This document shows, in pieces, positions 1 to 5,940 of a stretch of 7,733 nt of DNA. Location of the stretch: NCBI GenBank assembly GCA_937900305.1, contig CALCCV010000666.1:1-7733 (forward strand), written 5' to 3'. Every line of letters begins with the position of its first letter. The first letter of the stretch is position 1. The DNA comes from an uncultured Pseudobdellovibrionaceae bacterium. Lineage in GTDB: Bacteria; Bdellovibrionota; Bdellovibrionia; Bdellovibrionales; Bdellovibrionaceae. A program made the position numbers and the translations under genes. A model generated the notes under the pieces. That model was not told where the DNA came from and searched no databases. It worked only from the letters and a program-made list of their open reading frames with translations.

Positions 1-41
1 AGGTTATCCAAAGGGATGTCGTTGGTTTGCAGTTGGTTCAT
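1..41 (-). CDS. 5' end of an unidentified divergent gene (partial)
   Basis: Reading leftward from an ATG at 41-39, thirteen codons are open to the window edge and give MNQLQTNDIPLDN. A strong purine-rich ribosome binding site (GGGAGGGG on the minus strand, around 47-54) sits at a suitable distance upstream of the ATG, which is the main reason to believe this start. The gene diverges from priA. Too little of the protein is present to name a family. Only the start is in the window, so the function is left open. Confidence 0.5.
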   Translation of the reverse strand, partial: MNQLQTNDIPLDN

Positions 42-64
42 GGGCACCCCTCCCTTCCTGGCAG

Positions 65-94
65 ATTATCGGAAGAATTTGGGAAAAACTTGAA
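65..94 (-). promoter_or_regulatory. possible promoter of the divergent minus-strand gene
   Basis: On the minus strand a -10-like GATAAT lies at 70-65, about 24 bases before the ATG at 41. This spacing would give a short leader containing the ribosome binding site. The matching -35 region (TTCAAG at 94-89, 18-base spacer) is a poor match to TTGACA. The assignment depends on the -10 element and position alone. Confidence 0.25.
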
Positions 95-104
95 TTTTCC
101 GCGC

Positions 105-275
105 ATGCGTTCGGTGAAATGGGCCAATGGCACGGCTTCCCTTCGCGTGCTCTCGGCAGTTGAAAAAAAGCTCAGTCTCGCTTCCGCCAGCACATTGGCG
201 CCTTTCCAACAGTGGCCATTTGAAGATGCACCTTCGGGACAAGTGCTAAAAGAGTTTTACTCACGGTTTCGGTGA
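105..275 (+). CDS. doubtful small ORF ahead of priA
   Basis: An open frame runs through the intergenic space and stops with TGA at 273-275. With the ATG at 105 it would encode 56 residues. An in-frame TTG at 90 preceded by GGAAGAA at 71-77 is another possible start. The stop overlaps a GTG (272-274) in the priA frame in a GTGA arrangement typical of coupled genes. That GTG is probably not the true priA start, so the coupling may be accidental. The translation has no motif, signal peptide or membrane segment I recognise. The region may equally be plain non-coding spacer. Confidence 0.2.
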   Translation: MRSVKWANGTASLRVLSAVEKKLSLASASTLAPFQQWPFEDAPSGQVLKEFYSRFR

Positions 276-346
276 GAGAGTTGTTGATCAAAGAAAGCGC
301 TGTCGAGCCCGACCTTCGTAAATTCAATCTTGAACACAGGCGCTTC

Positions 347-2353
347 GTGAAAGTGGCGGTGGACGCACCATTGCCGAAACCACTCACTTACCTTGACGAG
401 GGCTCAGAAGGAGTCGTGAGGGGACAGATCGTTCAGGTTCCGCTCGGTCGCCGATCGAAATTGACCAGGGGTTTGATCGTTGGCACGGCGACTGAGGCGG
501 AAGCTAACGAATTTAAAAATTTAAAATCTATCTCAAAGGAAATGGTCGAATGGCCGCCACTGCCTGAGCCATTCGTGAAATGGCTTGAGTGGCTTTCGCA
601 GTACTATTTGTATCCTTTGGGATTTGTATTTTCAAATGCCCTACCTCGCCTCGGTCGATTCACTCAGCGGAAAACCAAACACCCATCACCTGTTCGAAGT
701 TCTGAACGAACCACGCCACCGGCGTTGACAACTGAGCAGGCCAAGGCTGTGAATGCCATTACAAAAGTGCTCGACGGATTTTCAGCACATTTGCTGTTGG
801 GAATCACCGGTTCAGGCAAGACCGAAGTTTATTTGAGGGCGCTTGAACCCATCTTAGCCGCGGGCAAAAAAGCGATCGTGTTGGTTCCCGAAATTTCTTT
901 AACGCCACAGTTGTTGTCGCGTTTCGCGAATCGTTTCGGAGCCGAAAAAATCGCCAGTCTCCACTCTCAACTCACCGATCGCGAAAAAACCAATATGTGG
1001 TGGACGATGGTTGACGGTCCCGCCCAAATTTTAATCGGCGCCCGCTCGGCGCTCTTTTGTCCACTCGCAAATCTTGGAATGATCATTGTGGATGAGGAGC
1101 AGGAGCTCAGTTTCAAACAAGAAGATCATTTGAGGTATCACGCTCGCGATGCAGCTCTTGTCTTGGCGAAGCTCAGTGGCTGTCCCATTATTTTAGGGTC
1201 CGCAACACCAAGTTTAGAAACCTGGCAAAATGTCCTCACACAAAAGTTTCAAGTTCATGAACTCACCCATCGGGCAGTTGCTGTCGTGCCGCCGACGCTG
1301 GAAGTTGTCGATATGAGGGGTCTCGAGTCAACTCAGGATTTGCCTGGTTGGCTAAGCCCAAAAATGCACGGAGCCATTGAAACGGCTCTGGCTGCGGGCA
1401 AACAAGCGGCGCTATTTTTGAATCGTCGAGGTGTTGCAAATCTTTTGCTTTGCCCAGCTTGCGGATTTTCTTTCGAGTGTCCCAACTGTGACATCAACCT
1501 GACATTGCATCACCGGACCCTCGTTTGCCACTATTGCGAATATCACCAGAGCGTTCCCGGTGTCTGTCCCGACTGCAAGGAGGGGGAGCTCAAACCGATT
1601 GGCATTGGTACGGAAAAAATTCAATCGGATCTCGCCGAACTCTTTCCCGAGGCCCGCATCTTTCGTGCAGATCGAGACGAAATTCAATCTCGTCAGGACT
1701 ATGAGAAACTCATCGAAGATATGGAAAAACAAAACATCGACATTCTCGTCGGCACGCAGATGATCGCAAAGGGTTTAGACTTTCCCCATTTGCAAATGGT
1801 GGGATTGGTTCTTGCCGACATCGGAATGAATTTTCCAGATTTTCGAGCCGGTGAAAGAATGTATCAGCTGATGACTCAAATGGCAGGCCGAGCAGGTCGC
1901 CACGTAAAAGAGGGTGAACCGCCAGGACAAGTGATCATTCAAACTTACAATCCCACGCACTCCGCAGTTCAGCATGCCATCGGTTCCTCTTACGCCGCTT
2001 TTGCCGAAGCAGAGTTAGCGATTCGCCAGCTGTTTCATTATCCTCCACACGGGTATATGATCGCGATCAAAGTTCAGTCGTTAGAAAAATCCTTAGCCTC
2101 GAATTTCATTGGAGGCTTGGCGCGCAAGTTGAATTCATTGAAGGCAAAAGATGAAAATAAATTTGCGGTCGAATTGCTTGGTCCAACTGAGTCGCCTCTG
2201 TCAAGAATCAAGAATCAATATCGATTTCATCTTCTTCTCAAGGATACAAATCGGCAAAGGCTTCATAAAGTTTGTCAATGGCTGATCGAAAATGAAGAGC
2301 CACCGCCTAAGGTCAAGTTAGTTGTCGATGTCGACCCTATGAATCTTCTTTAG
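347..2353 (+). CDS. priA: primosomal protein N' (PriA), replication restart helicase
   Basis: PriA is an ATP-driven 3'-5' DNA helicase that recognises stalled forks and starts replisome reloading through the DnaB loader. Numbering from GTG 347 (668 aa): the 3'-end-binding domain covers about 1-95 and opens KVAVDAPLPKPLTYL. Walker A GITGSGKT is at 152-159, the Walker B box reads DEEQ at 249-252 (usually DEEH), and motif III GSATPSLET follows. The zinc-binding insertion keeps all eight cysteines (369, 372, 378, 381, 394, 397, 407, 410). GTQMIAKG is at 469-476, QMAGRAGR at 511-518, and the C-terminus ends VVDVDPMNLL. Only about 25 residues link the 3'BD to the helicase core, so the winged-helix domain appears absent; E. 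coli PriA has 732 residues. The frame stays open upstream to GTG 272 (693 aa), but those 25 residues look unrelated to PriA. GTG 347 follows a weak CAGG. Confidence 0.96.
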   Translation: MKVAVDAPLPKPLTYLDEGSEGVVRGQIVQVPLGRRSKLTRGLIVGTATEAEANEFKNLKSISKEMVEWPPLPEPFVKWLEWLSQYYLYPLGFVFSNALPRLGRFTQRKTKHPSPVRSSERTTPPALTTEQAKAVNAITKVLDGFSAHLLLGITGSGKTEVYLRALEPILAAGKKAIVLVPEISLTPQLLSRFANRFGAEKIASLHSQLTDREKTNMWWTMVDGPAQILIGARSALFCPLANLGMIIVDEEQELSFKQEDHLRYHARDAALVLAKLSGCPIILGSATPSLETWQNVLTQKFQVHELTHRAVAVVPPTLEVVDMRGLESTQDLPGWLSPKMHGAIETALAAGKQAALFLNRRGVANLLLCPACGFSFECPNCDINLTLHHRTLVCHYCEYHQSVPGVCPDCKEGELKPIGIGTEKIQSDLAELFPEARIFRADRDEIQSRQDYEKLIEDMEKQNIDILVGTQMIAKGLDFPHLQMVGLVLADIGMNFPDFRAGERMYQLMTQMAGRAGRHVKEGEPPGQVIIQTYNPTHSAVQHAIGSSYAAFAEAELAIRQLFHYPPHGYMIAIKVQSLEKSLASNFIGGLARKLNSLKAKDENKFAVELLGPTESPLSRIKNQYRFHLLLKDTNRQRLHKVCQWLIENEEPPPKVKLVVDVDPMNLL

Positions 2354-2439
2354 TTCTCCTCTGGACGTGCTCAGCCGAAGAGTTTGGCCAAGATTCGATA
2401 GTGCTAGCCATCGCCCGCGCTTTTTGGAAAAATAGTGGA

Positions 2440-3375
2440 ATGCTAGCATGTCCCCGATGCGGTCTTCAGGTGACCGAACTCAGCTCTTTAGATGCAGAAA
2501 TGAAGGCGCAATTGCAGGCCGTCGGAGAGACCGCAGTGCCCGATCAAATCTGCCGCGGCTGCGCATCGGATCTCAAAAAAACTTTGAGCATGGCAAAAGG
2601 TGGAGTTCTGATGGCGCAAGAGCGCGCCAAAGAAGTTCATAAGTTCCAACTTTGGAACAGTCGAGTGCAGCTGATTCGCAAAGCGCGCGGGTATATGAAT
2701 CAAAAGTTATATAACGAAGCGGCGCTGTCCTATGAAAAGTACATTCGAATTTTAGAAATTTTTTTCGGCCTCAAAAAAGGCGAAACAATTCGACCCGAAC
2801 ATTTTCGCGACAATGCTCGCACAGAAGAGATCACTGTCGTTGCGTCAGTGTATTGGGATTTATTTCGAATCTACGACACCTTCGATGCGATGCACGCGCG
2901 CCAAGAAAATGTGGCACAACAACTCGCTAATTTTTCGCGATTCACGCCCATCTTTCCCGACATCGTACGAAAGGCGGAGGTTTTTCAAAAAACCGCAAAA
3001 AATCCTCACGCTGTAAAAAGTTTTTTGAAATTTTCGGCGGCGTCGCGGCCACGGTGTTTTGTTGCTACGGCGGTGTTTGAAGATCCCCTGGCATCTGAAG
3101 TACAGTGGCTGAGATTGTATAGAGATGTCTGTCTCTTGCCTTCGCGTGGGGGGCGCTGGTGGATTTATATTTACTATCAGTTTTCTCCGCCGCTGGCGCG
3201 GATCATTGATCGCAATGGCGGGTTGAAGATATTTTTACGCCCGATCTTATCACTCTTTGCCAAACGAGCCAGGCGCCTCTGCCATCGCCAGTTTGCAGTC
3301 GCCTTTGGCACAGAATCCCTTGCAAAGTCGCCACTTTTTTTCAATGATCAGATCAATGGTGAAGAAAACTTCTGA
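2440..3375 (+). CDS. zinc-ribbon protein with CFI-box C-terminal domain, function unknown
   Basis: From ATG 2440 the protein has 311 residues. The N-terminus carries two CxxC pairs (Cys4/Cys7 in CPRCG and Cys38/Cys41 in CRGC), a likely zinc ribbon. A mostly helical middle follows, with a TPR-like stretch around residues 65-115. From Cys206 it reads CFVATAVFEDPLASEVQWLR, then a conserved RD..L segment and YYQFSPPLA. This matches the CFI-box C-terminal domain (typical CFIATAAYG...EVQxLRxFRD...YYxxSPPLA), here with FED in place of the usual aromatic-Gly. A hydrophobic basic helix (LKIFLRPILSLFAKRAR) follows. The frame extends upstream to GTG 2401, but that start lacks a ribosome binding site and would put 13 residues before the zinc ribbon; ATG 2440 has GGAAA at 2426-2430. 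The gene lies 86 bases after priA, and its 3' end overlaps the next gene, suggesting coupling. No biochemical role is known to me. Confidence 0.8.
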   Translation: MLACPRCGLQVTELSSLDAEMKAQLQAVGETAVPDQICRGCASDLKKTLSMAKGGVLMAQERAKEVHKFQLWNSRVQLIRKARGYMNQKLYNEAALSYEKYIRILEIFFGLKKGETIRPEHFRDNARTEEITVVASVYWDLFRIYDTFDAMHARQENVAQQLANFSRFTPIFPDIVRKAEVFQKTAKNPHAVKSFLKFSAASRPRCFVATAVFEDPLASEVQWLRLYRDVCLLPSRGGRWWIYIYYQFSPPLARIIDRNGGLKIFLRPILSLFAKRARRLCHRQFAVAFGTESLAKSPLFFNDQINGEENF

Positions 3376-4681
3376 AAATTCTTATGATGTCGTGATTGTC
3401 GGCTCTTCATTAGCCGGCATTCTTGCTGCTCAACGGCTCACTCGCAAAGGACAAAAAGTTCTACTATTAGAGGCGAGTGATCAGTACGGAAAAACTTTAG
3501 CTACGGTCAATTGGCAGGGTCTAGCGGTTGTTGGTGATGTCGCCGCGCTGAGTGCATTTCCCGAGGATCAAGCGATTTTAGAGCAATGGTCTGAAGAGCT
3601 GAATAAGCAAGATTTCCAGCTCTCTTTTTCTCTGCGGCCCAACGAATTTGTGACCGATTTGCAGCAAGAGTTGAAACCGTTTCTTGGCTTTGGCGATCAC
3701 GCACCTGAATTTTATCATTGCATTGATGAGCTTTTGAATGGTCAGCGTCTCGGCCTAGTGCCCGTTCTCAGTGAAGTCATGACGTGGTTGTTGGAGCAAA
3801 TTCCTCATAAACAGACACTCGCTGAAGTTTCAAAAATTTATACCGCCGGTGAAGGCGCAACAATGTCTCTTGCGGGTTTGCAAATCAACTCGGCCAAAGA
3901 TTTTTTCTGTGATCAAATTTTTTGGCTCGAGAGTCCTCGGACTTTGTTGCCGTTGCTTCCTCAAGCAATGATCTCGCAAAAGCAACGCACTCGGTGGACG
4001 AAGCGTGAGTTGTGGGCCAAAGTGGGCCTAGATCTGTTTTACAAAAGTGCGGTGTTAAATTCTGAACAATCGATGGTTCTGCTGGGCAGTCATCGCGACG
4101 ACGCTCAGCCGGTGATTGGTCAGTGTTGGTCAGGGGCTGAGTTGAAGGCTGCAGGGAAGGTCCCGGCACCCGAGGACGAGATTGTCGACGTTTCTAATTT
4201 CCCTTCCAGCTCAGCGGGCGGCTCAGACGATCCCATGCAACTAGCCGCCTCTGAAACGACAGAGAGCGATGGCCAGCTTTGGCGTTGGCAGGCTTACCTC
4301 AGCGAAGACTTGGCTGATGAACCCGAAAATGTAAACGAAGTGTTGAAGCGCATGCGACGAATGATTAAAAAGCAAATGCCACTCGAAGAGGCCGTTGAAC
4401 GCATTGTCGTTTGGCCCGCTTCCGCGGGGCATTTTGAATCCAAAGAGGGCGAGTGGATCTCAGCCCTGTCACCTCAATTGAAGCTGGGTCATAGCTCGCT
4501 CCGTGCTCGGCAGGGATTGGCTTCAGAGATCATCGCAGCTCAAAAAATTCTTGAAAGTTTAGAGCTGACTCCAGCACCCAAGCGACGTGGAAAAAAAGAG
4601 GCAGAGCATCATTCGACTCTTTCTGGAGAGGCCGAAACGCCGTCGCTTGCACCAGAAACCACTTCTGATCTCACTCTCTAA
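3356..4681 (+). CDS. putative FAD/NAD(P)-binding Rossmann-fold protein, substrate unknown
   Basis: From ATG 3356 the product has 441 residues. It opens with a classic dinucleotide-binding fold: strand VVIVG, turn GSSLAG (16-21), helix, and a second strand LLLEAS ending in Glu39, which in FAD enzymes binds the ribose. The usual GxGxxG has become GxSxxG, and I see no clear second FAD motif near the C-terminus, so cofactor binding is likely but unproven. Residues about 269-307 form an acidic, Ser/Gly-rich linker. The last 35 residues (407-441) are a charged, disordered tail with a KRRGKK patch. No signal peptide or membrane span is evident. The start overlaps the upstream gene by 20 bases, consistent with translational coupling. 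In-frame starts at 3344 (ATG), 3359 (GTG) and TTG 3257 also exist, and none has a strong ribosome binding site. The catalytic reaction cannot be inferred. Confidence 0.6.
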   Translation: MVKKTSENSYDVVIVGSSLAGILAAQRLTRKGQKVLLLEASDQYGKTLATVNWQGLAVVGDVAALSAFPEDQAILEQWSEELNKQDFQLSFSLRPNEFVTDLQQELKPFLGFGDHAPEFYHCIDELLNGQRLGLVPVLSEVMTWLLEQIPHKQTLAEVSKIYTAGEGATMSLAGLQINSAKDFFCDQIFWLESPRTLLPLLPQAMISQKQRTRWTKRELWAKVGLDLFYKSAVLNSEQSMVLLGSHRDDAQPVIGQCWSGAELKAAGKVPAPEDEIVDVSNFPSSSAGGSDDPMQLAASETTESDGQLWRWQAYLSEDLADEPENVNEVLKRMRRMIKKQMPLEEAVERIVVWPASAGHFESKEGEWISALSPQLKLGHSSLRARQGLASEIIAAQKILESLELTPAPKRRGKKEAEHHSTLSGEAETPSLAPETTSDLTL

Positions 4682-4753
4682 AAAACGACCTCAGTCTCAA
4701 ATAAAAACCACTTGGACCCTTGCTAGGTTCGTGATAGCCCTAGCGAAAATTCA

Positions 4754-4761
4754 CACCTCCT
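4754..4761 (+). promoter_or_regulatory. anti-Shine-Dalgarno-like sequence in rpsB leader
   Basis: CACCTCCT is identical to the anti-Shine-Dalgarno core at the 3' end of 16S rRNA. Its CTCCT core lies exactly in the loop of the CACAC/GTGTG hairpin (4752-4766). It is complementary to CAGGAGG at 4900-4906 (7 bp) and AGGAGG at 4921-4926 (6 bp), so it could mask the rpsB ribosome binding site. Regulatory use is inferred; a six-base match in a leader this size could arise by chance. Confidence 0.3.
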
Positions 4762-4873
4762 GTGTGTTTCTGGTCCCGGTGGATCAAGCGACTTGAGAGA
4801 TGGTTGAAAGAGGCTCGGAAAACGGTCTTTCTCAGCGTTTCAACAAAGTTGACAATTTACCAAATGGGTCATC

Positions 4874-4896
4874 CCAAGAGTTTTCCTGACTCTTGG
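4874..4896 (+). promoter_or_regulatory. 8-bp perfect hairpin in rpsB leader
   Basis: CCAAGAGT (4874-4881) and ACTCTTGG (4889-4896) pair perfectly around a 7-base loop, ending 34 bases before the rpsB ATG. No U-run follows on the + strand, so this is not an intrinsic terminator. Its place between the upstream leader and two Shine-Dalgarno-like tracts makes it a candidate element of the mRNA leader, for example for S2 autoregulation. Confidence 0.45.
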
Positions 4897-4919
4897 CCGC
4901 AGGAGGGAGGGTCAACCAG

Positions 4920-4926
4920 AAGGAGG
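4920..4926 (+). promoter_or_regulatory. rpsB ribosome binding site
   Basis: AAGGAGG ends four bases before the ATG at 4931 and sets the rpsB start. A second, longer purine tract, AGGAGGGAGG at 4901-4910, lies too far upstream (20 bases) to serve this ATG efficiently, so it may be a standby or decoy site. Confidence 0.85.
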
Positions 4927-4930
4927 AACC

Positions 4931-5920
4931 ATGTCTCAAGTTACTATGAAGGACATGCTCGATGCAGGCGTGCATTTTGGGCATCAAACTCAACGTTGGA
5001 ATCCAAAGATGAAGCCGTTCGTTTACACGGCTCGCGGCGGGATCCACATCATCGATCTCCAAAAGACGGTCATAAAAGCTCAACGCGCTTATGATTTTGT
5101 CAGAGACATGGCTGCCAATGGCGGCCGTTTGATCTTTGTCGGAACTAAAAAACAAGCTGTCGAGCCGATCATCGAAGCGGCCAATCGCTGTGGTCAGTTT
5201 TACGTCACCAAACGTTGGTTGGGTGGAATGCTGACGAACTTTGAAACCATCAAAGCGTCTATCGATCGCCTTCGTCGCATCGATCAAATGCGCGAAAAGG
5301 GTGAGTTCAGTTATTTTTCTAAAAAAGAGCGAGCGCGTCTCGACAAAGAGGCTCTTCGTTTGACGGACTTCTTGAACGGCATTCGTGACATGAAAGACAT
5401 GCCATCTGCGATGTTTGTTGTCGATTTACCGAAGGAACATATTGCCGTTGCGGAGGCTAAGCGTCTCGGCATCCCGGTTGTTGGAATTGCAGACACCAAC
5501 AGCGATCCCGAAGGAATTGAATATCCAATTCCCGGTAATGACGATGCCATTCGTTCGATCAAACTGTTTTCCAATATGGTGGCTGACGCTTACATCGAAG
5601 GTTATAAATTATGGGAAGCCAAAGCGCGCACTAACACTGATAAGCAGTCGGATGTTTCTCGTGAAAAAGAAGAGGCTGGCGCTGCCAGTGCTGCAGGCCG
5701 TGATGACCGCAGCCGAGCGCGCAAACCTCGCCCTGCCGCCGGAGCAGGTCCTGCCGCTCCAGCTCGTGAAGCTGCTAAAAGACCAGAGCCAACAGTGGTT
5801 AAAGTTGCAAAGCCTCGTAAACTAGTTGCAGCTGGAACAGCCGAAGACGTTGAAATTCAAGCGGAGCTTGAACAACCTAGCGCCGACGATGCTGAAACAC
5901 CCACGACGACAGAAGAATAA
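4931..5920 (+). CDS. rpsB: 30S ribosomal protein S2 with long C-terminal extension
   Basis: S2 binds late to the 30S subunit between head and body, helps dock S1, and is essential for initiation. Residues 1-228 are a complete S2 core: MKDMLDAGVHFGHQTQRWNP, then FVGTKKQA, the RWLGGMLTNF segment, MFVVDLPKEHIAVAEAKRLG, and PVVGIADTNSDPEGIEYPIPGNDDA. The protein runs to 329 residues, about 90 more than the usual 230-260. The extra part (229-329) first mixes charges, then becomes an Ala/Pro/Arg/Lys-rich block from about 260 to 300, and ends in an acidic Glu/Asp/Thr tail (304-329); it is predicted disordered. Reading frame and base composition continue smoothly, so a frameshift is unlikely. It is the first gene of the translation operon, 20 bases before tsf. 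Confidence 0.98.
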   Translation: MSQVTMKDMLDAGVHFGHQTQRWNPKMKPFVYTARGGIHIIDLQKTVIKAQRAYDFVRDMAANGGRLIFVGTKKQAVEPIIEAANRCGQFYVTKRWLGGMLTNFETIKASIDRLRRIDQMREKGEFSYFSKKERARLDKEALRLTDFLNGIRDMKDMPSAMFVVDLPKEHIAVAEAKRLGIPVVGIADTNSDPEGIEYPIPGNDDAIRSIKLFSNMVADAYIEGYKLWEAKARTNTDKQSDVSREKEEAGAASAAGRDDRSRARKPRPAAGAGPAAPAREAAKRPEPTVVKVAKPRKLVAAGTAEDVEIQAELEQPSADDAETPTTTEE

Positions 5921-5940
5921 TTTAGGAAACGGAGTAAGGA

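Larger units (their letters stand above)
4682..4930 (+). promoter_or_regulatory. structured 5' leader of the rpsB operon (candidate)
   Basis: This 249-base gap holds no convincing gene. It contains several inverted repeats: GCTAGG/CCTAGC (4722-4727/4739-4744), CACAC/GTGTG (4752-4756/4762-4766), TCAAG/CTTGA (4784-4788/4792-4796), mutually exclusive GAAAGA/TCTTTC (4806-4811/4826-4831) and TTGAAA/TTTCAA (4804-4809/4838-4843), and the 8-bp CCAAGAGT/ACTCTTGG. It presumably carries the operon promoter, but I could not find a good -35/-10 pair. In E. coli, S2 represses its own operon through the rpsB leader. A similar role here is an inference from position and structure. Confidence 0.4.

Noticed and set aside
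272..346. GTG 272 as the true priA start
   Set aside because: The 25 extra residues do not look like PriA, and no ribosome binding site is well placed. GTG 347 begins exactly where family similarity begins, though 272 cannot be excluded.
4720..4770. Intrinsic terminator after the Rossmann-protein gene
   Set aside because: GCTAGG/CCTAGC is followed by an A-rich stretch, not a U-run, and CACAC/GTGTG has only five pairs and three U residues. Neither is convincing.
4849..4877. Perfect -35 hexamer TTGACA upstream of rpsB as a promoter
   Set aside because: With spacers of 16-18 bases the -10 position reads atccca, tcccaa or cccaag, which does not resemble TATAAT.
4864..5094. Leader peptide or small gene starting at ATG 4864 and running into rpsB
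   Set aside because: No ribosome binding site precedes it, it runs far into rpsB out of frame, and it has no run of regulatory codons.
4832..5287. 151-residue minus-strand ORF across the start of rpsB
   Set aside because: It is antisense to a certain rpsB gene, has no recognisable motif, and is explained by rpsB codon pattern.
5415..5825. 136-residue + strand ORF within rpsB in another frame
   Set aside because: It is a shadow of rpsB with no ribosome binding site, and the S2 motifs run unbroken in the main frame.
5615..5920. Frameshift as the cause of the long S2 C-terminus
   Set aside because: The composition is a typical low-complexity ribosomal extension, the stop is followed at once by the tsf ribosome binding site, and no other frame continues S2 similarity.
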